From positions 13,930,501-13,994,500 of the forward strand of contig NC_058196.1 in assembly GCF_907165205.1 (NCBI RefSeq): a stretch of 64,000 bases of DNA. The letters run 5' to 3'. Below, piece after piece: positions 49,462 to 62,276 of the stretch; within the stretch, counting starts at the first letter, position 1, and each line of letters starts with the position of its first letter. A program made the translations under genes and the position numbers. This stretch comes from Coccinella septempunctata. Lineage: Eukaryota > Arthropoda > Insecta > Coleoptera > Coccinellidae. The notes beneath the pieces are model-generated. The model was not told the DNA's origin. It worked only from the letters and a program-made list of their open reading frames with translations, and did no database searches.

Positions 49462-52312
49462 AATGGATTGAATCAAGATAAATTAATAAACGAATGTAAA
49501 TATTGTATTGCTATTGTAAATAAACATACAGTTATTTTGAAAATAAATTGGTTGGGAATTAAAGGTGGAGTTTCATTCAAAATTTCATCGAAAGTAGGAC
49601 GCCATCTCCAGAATAACTACAAATTTCATGGTAAATTTCAGTGCTTAGTTCATTCGATGCTCCAGAAAAAAAATCATGAACGACCTCGAGTAGGTTGTAT
49701 AAAATTATTGTTCTATCCTCATTCATATAATAAATCTGAAACTGCGTGTGTTTGATAGTTTGTTTCTACGTTTCTCTTTCCATAACGCCCAGGGTAGATG
49801 TCGGATTTTGTGGGAATTTCACTATAGTGTAGAGAATTTATCGGATTAGGTTTCAGTGTAACATTCATTTTTATATGAAGAAATTCATATATGAAAAAAT
49901 AAAATAAGAAATTAACAAAAAGTTGAAATTAAATGAAATTTGAAATTCAATAAAATTTCTTTGAAAAAGTCCGCGATGGTATATATCTAACTTTCCGGGA
50001 TAACCACCAACATTAATCTATTTTAAAATTTATCGATACTTTGGCTGTGTACTTGAGTGCTTCTTAATATAAGAAAAACATTCATTAGTATCGTTCTGTG
50101 AAAAGTTTTGGCTAAACAGCTATCTCCATCAATACATTTGTCAAAAATATATTTATTCCATCATTAGGTCAACCGACATAACATGCAGGTACTGGGGAAA
50201 TTACAAGAGATAGAGGTAAATGATCAGTACTAGTTTGTGAGCTATCTGACGTTTACGTCCATGTTTCGCTGCAAAAATTCTGGTATGTGCCGTCATTTCG
50301 AGAGAATTATTTCTGTATTTTTTGCGGAAATTAATGCGACAGATCTCTGAAAACAAGGATTAAAAATTATTCGAGTCCTAGTTGAATTAGTTTATCAGAT
50401 TTTTTCCCATAATTTGAAATATTATGGATATAAATCTCTGGGTTTGTTCCTACTAGGGCATTCAAAAAAGGGTGAACATTTAAAAAGACAATCTACTTTA
50501 TTCATTGCTGGCTAGCGGATTGTGTGGGATATCGTTTCTCTTCTCATACTCTTATCATTATTTATGTGAAGTTTAGTGAATTATATATACATCCATTGAT
50601 TTCAAATGTACGTATTATAATTTGTTTGGAATATTACAAATATTTATAGAAATCAATTTTTTTCATTTTTGCTGGAAAATTGGATGAGACCAATGGGATA
50701 ATGATAAATCAACGTTGAAAACTTCATTTTCGACATCGATTTCTAGTTTTTCATAACTAATTATTATTTTCGAAAAATTTCTGAATTCTGTTATCGGAAA
50801 TATATGAAATATCAACATCTTATTTGAATATTTCCTTGAAAAGATTAAATTATTGAAGGACTTAATATTACTCGTTTCGAATAAGTCGTAGTGAAAAGTA
50901 TAAAGGCGTTTTTGTTCGAAAAATGATACCGAAAATCATTATCGCAACATAAGAATAATAAAGCATTTCTCTGTAGGAAGCAAGGGGTTTTCGATGACAC
51001 AGCTGATAAGCTTCCAAACTACCTAGACTGAATCATCACTGATTCTGGAATGTTCCACACCTTAGAAGAAACATTAAAAACGAATAAGAAATCAGGAAGC
51101 CATTCAATGATTTGTCTGTATTGATCGAGTAGAAGCCAATCAAAATGTCAGCCTCAGCGCCTTCAACGATTATTTTTTCAATATTCGTGAGTGACATTCG
51201 AAAATAACTATAAATGGAAAAATTTCAAACAATGTTCCGTTATTTCCGAAGTCTTCGTGAAACTCTCACCTCATTCGAAGAACACCATATTGAAATGAGC
51301 AAAAAATGTTCTCGAAATCGCTTCTAACCTTAATATTTGCTGTAAAAAATTTCAGAAAAGTTATAATAATTTTGCTTAAATAATTGATAGTCATGCGACC
51401 AATCAACAGACGTTTCGTGTCTTTCATACTCAATTCAAGGGAAGGAATATGAATCAAGGAAATATAATATCCACTACAGTACCTACTGCTTCTGCAATCT
51501 CTCAACTCATTTTTTTCCCCCAAAACATTGAATCATATACAGTACCTACATTTATTCCTCACAAATCTCGACGGTAGTGACGAAAATATGTTCAACCGGA
51601 TTTTTTTCACTCCAATAACGTCACCTGTAGTATTTCGATTGATTAAAGAAAAATTCATTCGAAATCATTTTGCAAGCAACACTTCATGAACTGTCTTTGA
51701 ACTGACAGACGATTACACGTAGTTTATTATTTGCTTAGACATTGTGATTTCGAAATAAATATGGAAACCTATAAGTGAATCGCCTTATTAGGTTATACCT
51801 ACACCCACAACGGATAGTAGTGTTAATCTGTCTAAAACGGTGGGAATGGGCGGAAAATGATGACAAATATGCTCTACATTCGAAAAACATCACTTTATTA
51901 AAATCCGTTAATGGAAATCCTTATTTTGGCATAAAAACTTCCGAAAGTGACGAAATGAGGTACATTTACCATACATAAGTACATCTCTATAATACGCGTA
52001 TTTCGTTTGATGAACTTCAATATGATATGAGTCCATAAATTGAGGTGAAATTCTGCCGACGTTTTGATTTTGTCGAAACCATCATCGGGGCACTGAAAGA
52101 GCAATATAAAACTATGTTAAAATATACATATATCGGCCGTTTTTGAATTAAAATGAACTAAAAGTTATAAAGCTCGCTTGATTATAGATTTTTGGGTATG
52201 ATGAATCTCTGAGCGAAGGTTTTGGCTGATCGCACATTGAAATGGCAAAAAAATCATGCATTTGAGGAAAGCGATGCATCGAAGAAAAAAACTTTCATGT
52301 ATGAAAATGAAC
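49462..52312 (+). other. Spacer 13; no supported gene
   Basis: This full-length spacer belongs to the same subtype as spacers 4 and 11 near its start (aacaaaaag, tggtatatatc) but lacks their 14-bp insertion. The in-frame extension after the stop is open but carries Ser changes relative to other copies. Confidence 0.8.
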
Positions 52313-52320
52313 TATATAAG
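52313..52320 (+). promoter_or_regulatory. TATA box, copy 14 (TATATAAG)
   Basis: A-type TATA box, 470 bp upstream of the copy 14 ATG. Confidence 0.6.
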
Positions 52321-52782
52321 GGAACACTGTAATTGCTTATTTATTAATCATATAATAATAATCATTTATTCGAATAGGAAAGGAGGCGTATAGCCTATAA
52401 ACTTGCAGAGTACAGAAAAAGAACGAAAATATTGTGCGTTAAGAAAAGGAATGACATATGAACAAGGATAGCAAAAACTAAAATAATCGAAACAAAACAA
52501 ACCCTGGACTAGCATACACATCACCCGAGGAATGAAACATTGTATCTATGATAAGGATCCAAAACCCCTAAGTTTGTTTATAAGTGAAGATCAAAAATTT
52601 CAGCCCTCAGCCCTCAACAAGGGGGGATATTTATTGAAAATTACCAAAGTCAGGTAGCAGAACGAATCGGTTAGTACCTACATTTTTCATTCATTCCCTG
52701 AATTTCGAAGAGTGAAGTTCCTAATTCTTAAAATTTTAGTTATACTTTTAAAGTTGAAAATTGGCGTTATACGAAAATCAAA

Positions 52783-53402
52783 ATGGTAAGTTGATTTTAT
52801 ATATATTTTTCATTTCAAGAATTCTGAATTTTTTCGTATTTCTCAAAATGTTATTGAGATTGAAAAGTATTTCGAGTTCCTTTAATAATTTATAATAACT
52901 AGATTGAAATTGATGTAATATATATTATGTTTTGGTTTTTTTTCAGTTTGCTCAAATACCAATACAAAGTTCTTGGGAGGAGTTCATACTGCCCACAAGG
53001 ATTGCCTTCTTGACTCAAGAAAAATTAAACAAATTGAGAAAAATAGAGTTACGTAAGAAGGTGATCATTCACGATTTAATTCGAAATAATCAGAGTGTGC
53101 TGGATCGTTTAAAAGATCTGAGGTTCTATAGAGGCAGTCATTCAGCGAATCTGAGAAGAACATCAGAAATTCTTGATGTCAAATTGACTAAGGCTTTATA
53201 TATTAAGAGAATATTGGAAATAACTGTCCGCGGAAAGAAGAAGAAGGAAATACTGAACATGGAAATATCCGAATTATGTGGAGCGATCAGACACCAGAAA
53301 ACTCACAGGCATCGTGATTTTGAACCAACCATATCTCCCCTAGCCATATATTCAAATGATATGCGGAATCGCGGAATGAAGAGAAAACGAGATTATCGAT
53401 AA
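52783..53402 (+). CDS. Array gene copy 14: basic 152-aa protein, S2F
   Basis: The structure is ATG 52783-52785, intron 52786-52946 (161 bp, donor GTAAGT) and exon 2 52947-53402. Ser2 is Phe, unique among the copies, from a change in the first codon of exon 2. It could affect removal or acetylation of the N-terminus. The proximal polyadenylation signal is AATAAT, as in copy 9. Confidence 0.74.
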
Positions 53403-56251
53403 AATGGATTGAATCAAGATGAATTAATAATAGAATGTAAATATTGTATTGCTATTGTGAATAAACATACAGTTATTTTGAAAATAAATTGGTTGGGAAT
53501 TAAAGGTGGAGTTTTATTCAAAATTTTATCGAAAGTAGGACGCCATCTCCAAAATAACTACAAATTTCATGGTAAATTTCAGTGCTTAGTTCATTCGATG
53601 CTCCAGAAAAAAAATCATGAACGACCTCGAGTAGGTTGTATAAAATTATTGTTCTATCCTCATTCATATAATAAATGTGAAACTGCGTGTGTTTGATAGT
53701 TTGTTTCTACGTTTCTCTTTCCATAACGCCCAGGGTAGATGTCGGATTTTGTGGGAATTTCACTATAGTGTAGAGAATTTATCGGATTAGGTTTCAGTGT
53801 AACATTCATTTTTATATGAAGAAATTCATATATGAAAAAATAAAATAAGAAATTAAATAAAAGTTGAAATTAAATAAAATTAGAAATTCAATAAGATTTC
53901 TTTGAAAAAGTCCGCGATGGCATATATCTAACTTTCCGGGATAACCACCAACAATAATCTATTTTAAAATTTATCGATACTTTGGCTGTGTACTTGAGTG
54001 CTTCTTAATATAAGAAAAACATTCATTAGTATCGTTCTGTGAAACGTTTTGGCTAAACAGCTATCTCCATCAATACCATTGTCAAAAATGTATTTATTCC
54101 ATCATTAGGTCAACCGACATAACATGCAGATATTGGGGAAATTACGAGAGATAGAGGTAAATGATCAAGTACTAGTTTGTGAGCTATCTGACGTTTACGT
54201 CCATGTTTCGCTGCAAAAATTCTGGTATGTGCCGTCATTTCGAGAGAATTATTTCTGTATTTTTTGCGGAAATTAATGCGACAGATCTCTGACAACAAGG
54301 ATTTAAAATTATTCGAGTCCTAGTTGAATTAGCTTATCAAATTTATCCCATAATTTGAAATATTTTGGATATAAATCTCTGGGTTTGTTCCTACTAGGGC
54401 TTTCAAAAAAGGTTGAACATTTAAAAAGACAATCTACTTTATTCATTGCTGGCTAGCGGATTGTGTGGGATATCGTTTCTCTTCTCATACTCTTATCATT
54501 ATTTATGTGAAGTTTAGTGAATTATATATACATCCATTGATTTCAAATGTACGTATTATAATTTGTTTGGAATATTACAAATATTTATAGAAATCAATTT
54601 TTTTCATTTTTGCTGGAAAATTGGATGAGACCAATGGGATAATGATAAATCAATGTTGAAAACTTCATTTTCGACATCGATTTCTAGTTTTTCATAACTA
54701 ATTATTATTTTCGAAAAATTTCTGAATTCTGTTATCGGAAATATATGAAATATCAACATCTTATTTGGATATTTCCTTGAAAAGATTAAATTATTGAAGG
54801 ACTTAATATTACTCGTTTCGAATAAGTCGTAGTGAAAAGTATAAAGGCGTTTTTGTTCGAAAAATGATACCGAAAAGCATTATCGCAACATAAGAATAAT
54901 AAAGCATTTCTCTGTAGGTAGCAAGGGGTTTTCGATGACACAGCTGATAAGCTTCCAAACTACCTAGACTGAATCATCACTGATTCTGGAATGTTCCACA
55001 CCTTAGAAGAAACATTAAAAACGAATAAGAAATCAGGAAGCCATTCAATGATTTGTCTGTATTGATCGAGTAGAAGCCAATCAAAATGTCAGCCTCAGCG
55101 CCTTCAACGATCATTTTTTCAATATTCGTGAGTGACATTCGAAAAAAACTATAAATGGAAAAATTTCAAACAATGTTCCGTTATTTCCGAAGTCTTCGTG
55201 AAACTCTCACCTCATTCGAAGAACACCATATTGAAATGAGCAAAAAATGTTCTCGAAATCGCTACTAACCTTAATATTTGCTGTAAAAAATTTCAGAAAA
55301 TTTATAATAATTTTGCTAAAATAATTGCTAGTCATGGGACCAATCAACAGACGTTTCGTGTCTTTCATACTCAATTCAAGGGAAGGAATATGAATCAAGG
55401 AAATATAATATCCACTACAGTACCTACTGCTTCTGCAATCTCTCAACTCATTTTTTTCCCCCAAAACATTGAATCATATACAGTACCTACATTTATTCCT
55501 CACAAATCTCGACGGTAGTGACGAAAATATGTTCAACCGAATTTTTTTCACTCCAATAACGTCACCTGTAGTATTTCGATTGATTAAAGAAAAATTCATT
55601 CGAAATCATTTTGCAAGCAACACTTCATGAACTGTCTTTGAACTGACAAACGATTACACGTAGTTTATTATTTGCTTAGACATTGTGATTTCGAAATAAA
55701 TATGGAAACCTATAAGTGAATCGCCTTATTAGGTTATACCTACACCCACAACGGATAGTAGTGTTAATCTGTCTAAAACGGTGGGAATGGGCGGAAAATG
55801 ATGACAAATATGCTCTACATTCGAAAAACATCACTTTTTTCAAATCCGTTAATGGAAATCCTTATTTCGGCATAAAAACTTCCGAAAGTGACGAAATGAG
55901 GTACATTTACCATACATAAGTACATCTCTATAATACGCGTATTTCGTTTGATGAACTTCAATATGATATGAGTCCATAAATTGAGGTGAAATTCTGTCGA
56001 CGTTTTGATTTTATCGAAACCATCATCCTGGCACTGAAAGAGCAATATAAAACTATGTTAAAATATACATATATCGGCCGTTTTTGAATTAAAATGAACT
56101 AAAAGTTATAAAGCTCGCTTGATTATAGATTTTTGGGTATGATGAATCTCTGAGCGAAGGTTTTGGCTGATCGCACATTGAATTGGCAAAAAAATCATGC
56201 ATTTGAGGAAAGCGATGCATCGAAGAAAAACTTTCATGTATGAAAATGAAC
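53403..56251 (+). other. Spacer 14; near-identical to spacer 9
   Basis: It matches spacer 9 at an offset of 18,992 bp with very few differences, for example one base near 55540 (accga versus accgg). No supported gene. Confidence 0.85.
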
Positions 56252-56259
56252 TATAAAAG
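56252..56259 (+). promoter_or_regulatory. TATA box, copy 15 (TATAAAAG)
   Basis: B-type TATA box. It is 463 bp upstream of the ATG because of the same 7-bp leader deletion as copy 10. Confidence 0.65.
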
Positions 56260-56714
56260 GGAACACTGTAATTGCTTATTTATTAATCAGATAATAATAA
56301 TCATTTATTCGAATAGGAAAGGAGGCGTATAGCCTATAAACTTGCAGAGTACAGAAAGAGAACGAAAATATTGTGCGTTACGAAAAGGAATGACATATGA
56401 ACAAGGATAGCAAAAACTAAAATAATCGAAACAAAACAAACCCTGGACTAGCATACACATCACCCGAGGAATGAAACATTGTATCTATGATAAGGATCCA
56501 AAACCCCTAAGTTTGTTTATAAGTGAAGATCAAAAATTTCAGCCCTCAACAAGGGGGGATATTTATTGAAAATAACCAAAGTCAGGTAGCAGAACGAATC
56601 GGTTAGTACCTACATTTTTCATTCATTCCCTGAATTTCGAAGAGTGAAGTTCCTAATTCTTAAAATTTTAGTTATACTTTTAAAGTTGAAAATTGGCGTT
56701 ATACGAAAATCAAA

Positions 56715-57335
56715 ATGGTAAGTTGATTTTATATATATTTTTCATTTCAAGAATTCTGAATTTTTTCGTATTTCTCAAAATGTTATTGAGATTGAAAAGT
56801 ATTTCGAGTTCCTTTAATAATTTATAATAACTAGATTAAAATTGATGTAATATCATATTATGTTTTGGTTTTTTTTCAGTCTGCTCAAATACCAATACAA
56901 AGTTCTTGGGAGGAGTTCATACTGCCGACAAGGATTGCCTTCTTGACTCAAGAAAAATTAAACAAATTGAGAAAAATAGAGTTACGTAAGAAGGTGATCA
57001 TTCACGATTTAATTCGAAATAATCAGAGTGTGCTGGATCGTTTAAAAGATCTGAGGTTCTATAGAGGCAGTCATTCAGCGAATCTGAGAAGAACATCAGA
57101 AATTCTTGATGTCAAATTGACTAAGGCTTTATATATTAAGAGAATATTGGAAATAACTGTCCGCGGAAAGAAGAAGAAGGAAATACTGAACATGGAAATA
57201 TCCGAATTAGGTGGAGCGATCAGACACCAGAAAACTCACAGGCATCGTGATTTTGAACCAACCATATCTCCACTAGCCATATATTCAAATGATATGCGGA
57301 ATCGCGGAATGAAGAGAAAACGAGATTATCGATAA
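56715..57335 (+). CDS. Array gene copy 15: basic 152-aa protein, truncated 3' spacer
   Basis: The structure is ATG 56715-56717, intron 56718-56879 (donor GTAAGT) and exon 2 56880-57335. The protein is identical to copies 10 and 13. A deletion of about 2.1 kb begins about 46 bp after the stop. The proximal AATAAA (57359-57364) survives, but the second is lost, so this copy depends on a single polyadenylation signal with changed downstream sequence. Confidence 0.73.
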
Positions 57336-58087
57336 AATGGATTGAATCAAGATAAATCAATAAACGAATGTAAATATTGTAAATATTGTAATATAACGTC
57401 ACCTGTAGTATTTCGATTGATTATAGAAAAATTCATTCGAAATCATTTTGCAAGCAACACCTCATGAACTGTCTTTGAACTGACAAACGATTACACGTAG
57501 TTTATTATTTGCTTAGACATTGTGATTTCGAAATAAATATGGAAACCTATAAGTGAACCGCCTTATTAGGTTATACCTACACCCACAACGGATAGTAGTG
57601 GTAATCTGTCTAAAACGGTGGGAATGGGCGGAAAATGATGACAAATATGCTCTACATTCGAAAAACATCACTTTTTTCAAATCCGTTAATGGAAATCCTT
57701 ATTTTGGCATAAAAATTTCCGAAAGTGACAGATGAGGTACATTTACCATACATAAGTACATCTCTATAATACGCGTATTTCGTTTGATGAACTTCAATAT
57801 GATATGAGTCCATAAATTGAGGTGAAATTCTGAGGACGTTTTGATTTTATCGAAACCATCATCGGGGCACTGAAAGAGCAATATAAAACTATGTTAAAAT
57901 ATACATATATCGGCCGTTTTTGAATTAAAATGAACTAAAAGTTATAAAGCTCGCTTGATTATAGATTTTTGGGTATGATGAATCTCTGAGTGAAGGTTTT
58001 GGCTGATCGCACATTGAAATGGCAAAAAAATCATGCATTTGAGGAAAGCCATGCATCGAAGAAAAACTTTCATGTATGAAAATGAAC
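57336..58087 (+). other. Spacer 15, shortened to about 750 bp
   Basis: Copy 15 3' sequence runs to about 57381. About 11 filler bases repeating aatattgta follow, then the sequence resumes at ataacgtcacctg (57393), which normally lies about 0.7 kb upstream of a TATA box. The resumed part shares variants with spacer 3 (aagtgaaccgcc, agtggtaatc). No gene. Confidence 0.85.
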
Positions 58088-58095
58088 TATAAAAG
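58088..58095 (+). promoter_or_regulatory. TATA box, copy 16 (TATAAAAG)
   Basis: B-type TATA box, 470 bp upstream of the ATG and only about 750 bp from the end of copy 15. Confidence 0.65.
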
Positions 58096-58557
58096 GGAAC
58101 ACTGTAATTGCTTATTTATTAATCAGATAATAATAATCATTTATTCGAATAGGAAAGGAGGCGTATAGCCTATAAACTTGCAGAGTACAGAAAGAGAACG
58201 AAAATATTGTGCGTTACGAAAAGGAATGACATATGAACAAGGATAGCAAAAACTAAAATAATCGAAACAAAACAAACCCTGGACTAGCATACACATCACC
58301 CGAGGAATGAAACATTGTATCTATGATAAGGATCCAAAACCCCTAAGTTTGTTTATAAGTGAAGATCAAAAATTTCAGCCCTCAGCCCTCAACAAGGGGG
58401 GATATTTATTGAAAATAACCAAAGTCAGGTAGCAGAACGAATCGGTTAGTACCTACATTTTTCATTCATTCCCTGAATTTCGAAGAGTGAAGTTCCTAAT
58501 TCTTAAAATTTTAGTTATACTTTTAAAGTTGAAAATTGGCGTTATACGAAAATCAAA

Positions 58558-59178
58558 ATGGTAAGTTGATTTTATATATATTTTTCATTTCAAGAATTCT
58601 GAATTTTTTCGTATTTCTCAAAATGTTATTGAGATTGAAAAGTATTTCGTGTTCCTTTAATAATTTATAATAACTAGATTAAAATTGATGTAATATCATA
58701 TTATGTTTTGGTTTTTTTTCAGTCTGCTCAAATACCAATACAAAGTTCTTGGGAGGAGTTCATACTGCCGACAAGGATTGCCTTCTTGACTCAAGAAAAA
58801 TTAAACAAATTGAGAAAAATAGAGTTACGTAAGAAGGTGATCATTCACGATTTAATTCGAAATAATCAGAGTGTGCTGGATCGTTTAAAAGATCTGAGAT
58901 TCTATAGAGGCAGTCATTCAGCGAATCTGAGAAGAACATCAGAAATTCTTGATGTCAAATTGACTAAGGCTTTATATATTAAGAGAATATTGGAAATAAC
59001 TGTCCGCGGAAAGAAGAAGAAGGAAATACTGAACATGGAAATATCCGAATTAGGTGGAGAGATCAGACACCAGAAAACTCACAGGCATCGTGATTTTGAA
59101 CCAACCATATCTCCACTAGCCATATATTCAAATGATATGCGGAATCGCGGAATGAAGAGAAAACGAGATTATCGATAA
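58558..59178 (+). CDS. Array gene copy 16: basic 152-aa protein, A114E
   Basis: The structure is ATG 58558-58560, intron 58561-58722 (donor GTAAGT) and exon 2 58723-59178. The frame is intact. Residues 112-114 are Gly-Gly-Glu; Glu114 is unique. The silent AGA at Arg60 is shared with copy 13. This is the last complete gene of the array. Confidence 0.75.
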
Positions 59179-62024
59179 AATGGATTGAATCAAGATAAAT
59201 TAATAAACGAATGTAAATATTGTATTGCTATTGTAAATAAACATACAGTTATTTTGAAAATAAATTGGTTGGGAATTAAAGGTGGAGTTTCATTCAAAAT
59301 TTTATCGAAAGTAGGACGCCATCTCCAAAATAACTACAAATTTCATGGTAAATTTCAGTGCTTAGTTCATTCGATGCTCCAGAAAAAAAATCATGAACGA
59401 CCTCGAGTAGGTTGTATAAAATTATTGTTCTATCCTCATTCATATAATAAATGTGAAACTGCGTGTGTTTGATAGTTTGTTTCTACGTTTCTCTTTCCAT
59501 AACGCCCAGGGTAGATGTCGGATTTTGTGGGAATTTCACTATAGTGTAGAGAATTTATCGGATTAGGTTTCAGTGTAACATTCATTTTTATATGAAGAAA
59601 TTCATATATGAAAAAATAAAATAAGAAATTAACAAAAAGTTGAAATTAAATGAAATTTGAAATTCAATAAAATTTCTTTGAAAAAGTCCGCGATGGTATA
59701 TATCTAACTTTCCGGGATAACCACCAACATTAATCTATTTTAAAATTTATCGATACTTTGGCTGTGTACTTGAGTGCTTCTTAATATAAGAAAATCATTC
59801 ATTAGTATCGTTCTGTGAAAAGTTTTGGCTAAACAGTTATCTCCATCAATACAATTGTCAAAAATATATTTATTCCATCATTAGGTCAACCGACATAACA
59901 TGCAGATACTGGGGAAATTACAAGAGATAGAGGTAAATGATCAGTACTAGTTTGTGAGCTATCTGACGTTTACGTCCATGTTTCGCTGCAAAAATTCTGG
60001 TATGTGCCGTCATTTCGAGAGAATTATTTCTGTATTTTTTGCGGAAATTAATGCGACAGATCTCTGAAAACAAGGATTAAAAATTATTCGAGTCCTAGTT
60101 GAATTAGTTTATCAGATTTTTTCCCATAATTTGAAATATTATGGATATAAATCTCTGGGTTTGTTCCTACTAGGGCATTCAAAAAAGGTTGAACATTTAA
60201 AAAGACAATCTACTTTATTCATTGCTGGCAAGCGGATTGTGTGGGATATCGTTTCCCTTCTCATACTCTATCATTGTTTATGTGGAGTTTAGTGAATTAT
60301 ATATACATCCATTGATTTCAAATGTACGTATTATAATTTGTTTGGAATATTACAAATATTTATAGAAATCAATTTTTTTCATTTTTGCTGGAAAATTGGA
60401 TGAGACCAATGGGATAATGATAAATCAACGTTGAAAACTTCATTTTCGACATCGATTTCTAGTTTTTCATAACTAATTATTATTTTCGAAAAATTTCTGA
60501 ATTCTGTTATCGGAAATATATGAAATATCAACATCTTATTTGGATATTCCCTTGAAAAGATTAAATTATCGAAGGACTTAATATTAATCGTTTCGAATAA
60601 GTCGTAGTGAAAAGTATAAAAGCGTTTTTGTTCGAAAAATGATACCGAAAAGCATTATCGGAACATAAGAATAATAAAGCATTTCTCTGTAGGTAGCAGG
60701 GGGTTTTCGATGACACAGCTGATAAGCTTCCAAACTACCTAGACTGAATCATCACTGATTCTGGAATGTTCTACACCTCAGAAGAAACATTAAAAACGAA
60801 TAAGAAATCAGGAAGCCATTCAATGATTTGTCTGTATTGATCGAGTAGAAGCCAATCAAAATGTCAGCCTCAGCGCCTTCAACGATTATTTTTTCAATAT
60901 TCGTGAGTGACATTCGAAAATTACTATAAATGGAAAAATTTCAAACAATGTTCCGTTATTTCCGAAGTTTTCGTGAAACTCTCACCTCATTCGAAGAACA
61001 TTATTATGAAATGAGCAAAAAATGTTCTCGAAATCGCTACTAACCTTAATATTTGCTGTAAAAAATTTCAGAAAATTTATAATAATTTTGCTAAAATAAT
61101 TGATAGTCATGGGACCAATCAACAGACGTTTCGTGTCTTTCATACTCAATTCAAGGGAAGGAATATGAATCAAGGAAATTTAATATCCACTACAGTACCT
61201 ACTGCTTCTGCAATCTCTCAACTCATTTTTTCCCCCAAAACATTGAATCATATACAGTACCTACATTTATTCCTCACAAATCTCGACGGTAGTGACCAAA
61301 TATGTTCAACCGGATTTTTTTCACTCCAATAACGTCACCTGTAGTATTTCGATTGATTATAGAAAAATTCATTCGAAATCATTTTGCAAGCAACACTTCA
61401 TGAACTGTCTTTGAACTGACAAACGATTACACGTAGTTTATTTTTTGCTTAGACATTGTGATTTCGAAACAAATATGGAAACCTATAAGTGACTCGCCTT
61501 ATTAGGTTATACCTACACCCACAACGGATAGTAGTGTTAATCTGTCTAAAACGGTGGAAATGGGCGGAAAATGATGACAAATATGCTCTACATTCGAAAA
61601 ACATCACTTTTTTCAAATCCGTTAATGGAAATCCTTATTTTGGCATAAAAACTTCCGAAAGTGACGAAATGAGGTACATTTACCATACATACGTACATCT
61701 CTATAATACGCGTATTTCGTTTGATGAACTTCAATATGATATAAGTCCATAAATTGGGGTGAAATTCTGCCGACGTTTTGATTTTATCGAAACCATCATC
61801 GGGGCACTGAAAGAGCAATATAAAACTATGTTACAATATACATATATCGGCCGTTTTTGAATTAAAATGAACTAAAAGTTATAAAGCTCGCTTGATTATA
61901 GATTTTTGGGTATGATGAATCTCTGAGCGAAGGTTTTGGCTGATCGCACATTGAAATGGCAGAAAAATCATGCATTTGAGGAAAGCGATGCATCGAAGAA
62001 AAACTTTCATGTGTGAAAATGAAC
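59179..62024 (+). other. Spacer 16, the most diverged spacer
   Basis: Full-length organisation, but with more private substitutions than internal spacers, for example a changed minus-strand ORF end near 61000 and missing bases near 61300. This is expected at an array edge that is homogenised less often. No supported gene. Confidence 0.8.
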
Positions 62025-62276
62025 TATAAAAGGAAACACTGTAATTGCTTATTTATTAATCAGATAATAATAATCATTTATTCGAATAGGAAAGGAGGCG
62101 TATAGCCTATAAACTAGCAGAGTACAGAAAAAGAACGCACAATGCGTTACGAAAAGGAATGACATATGAACAAGGATAGCAAAAACTAAAATAATCGAAA
62201 CAAAACAAACCCTGGACTAGCATACACATCACCCGAGGAATGAAACATTGTATCTATGATAAGGATCCAAAACCCC
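62025..62276 (+). pseudogene. Copy 17 remnant: promoter and leader only
   Basis: A B-type TATA box (TATAAAAG, 62025-62032) and about 240 bp of leader are present. Homology then stops at ggatccaaaacccc (62276). The ATG, intron and exon 2 are absent and unrelated sequence follows. The leader also has a small change near 62138, where gaaaatattgtgcg is replaced by gcacaatgcg. If the promoter is active it would transcribe into the right flank. Confidence 0.85.

Larger units (their letters stand above)
1..62276 (+). repeat. Head-to-tail tandem gene array, unit about 3.94 kb, 16 gene copies
   Basis: The same block recurs in direct orientation across the whole interval. Exon 2 starts at 3126, 7068, 11010, 14315, 18268, 22125, 26065, 30008, 33955, 37888, 41745, 45700, 49006, 52947, 56880 and 58723. 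Spacings are 3942, 3942, 3305, 3953, 3857, 3940, 3943, 3947, 3933, 3857, 3955, 3306, 3941, 3933 and 1843 bp. Each unit has a TATA box, a leader of about 440 bp, ATG, a short intron, exon 2, AATAAA and a long spacer. Units are near-identical by eye, including the spacers, so recent amplification or concerted evolution is likely. The left end lies outside the window; the right end is at about 62276. Confidence 0.98.

Noticed and set aside
57220..57402. 60-codon minus-strand ORF over the end of copy 15
   Set aside because: Created by the deletion junction and antisense to exon 2; absent elsewhere in the array.
1..62276. rDNA, histone, 5S or snRNA gene cluster
   Set aside because: I see no rRNA, tRNA or snRNA-like motifs and no histone coding sequence; the repeat is a protein gene of unknown family.
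1..62276. CRISPR array or bacterial operon
   Set aside because: Unit length, introns, TATA boxes and AATAAA signals are eukaryotic, and there are no short direct repeats with unique spacers.
1..62276. Tandem retrotransposon or DNA transposon
   Set aside because: No terminal repeats, reverse transcriptase, integrase or transposase frame is present in any unit.
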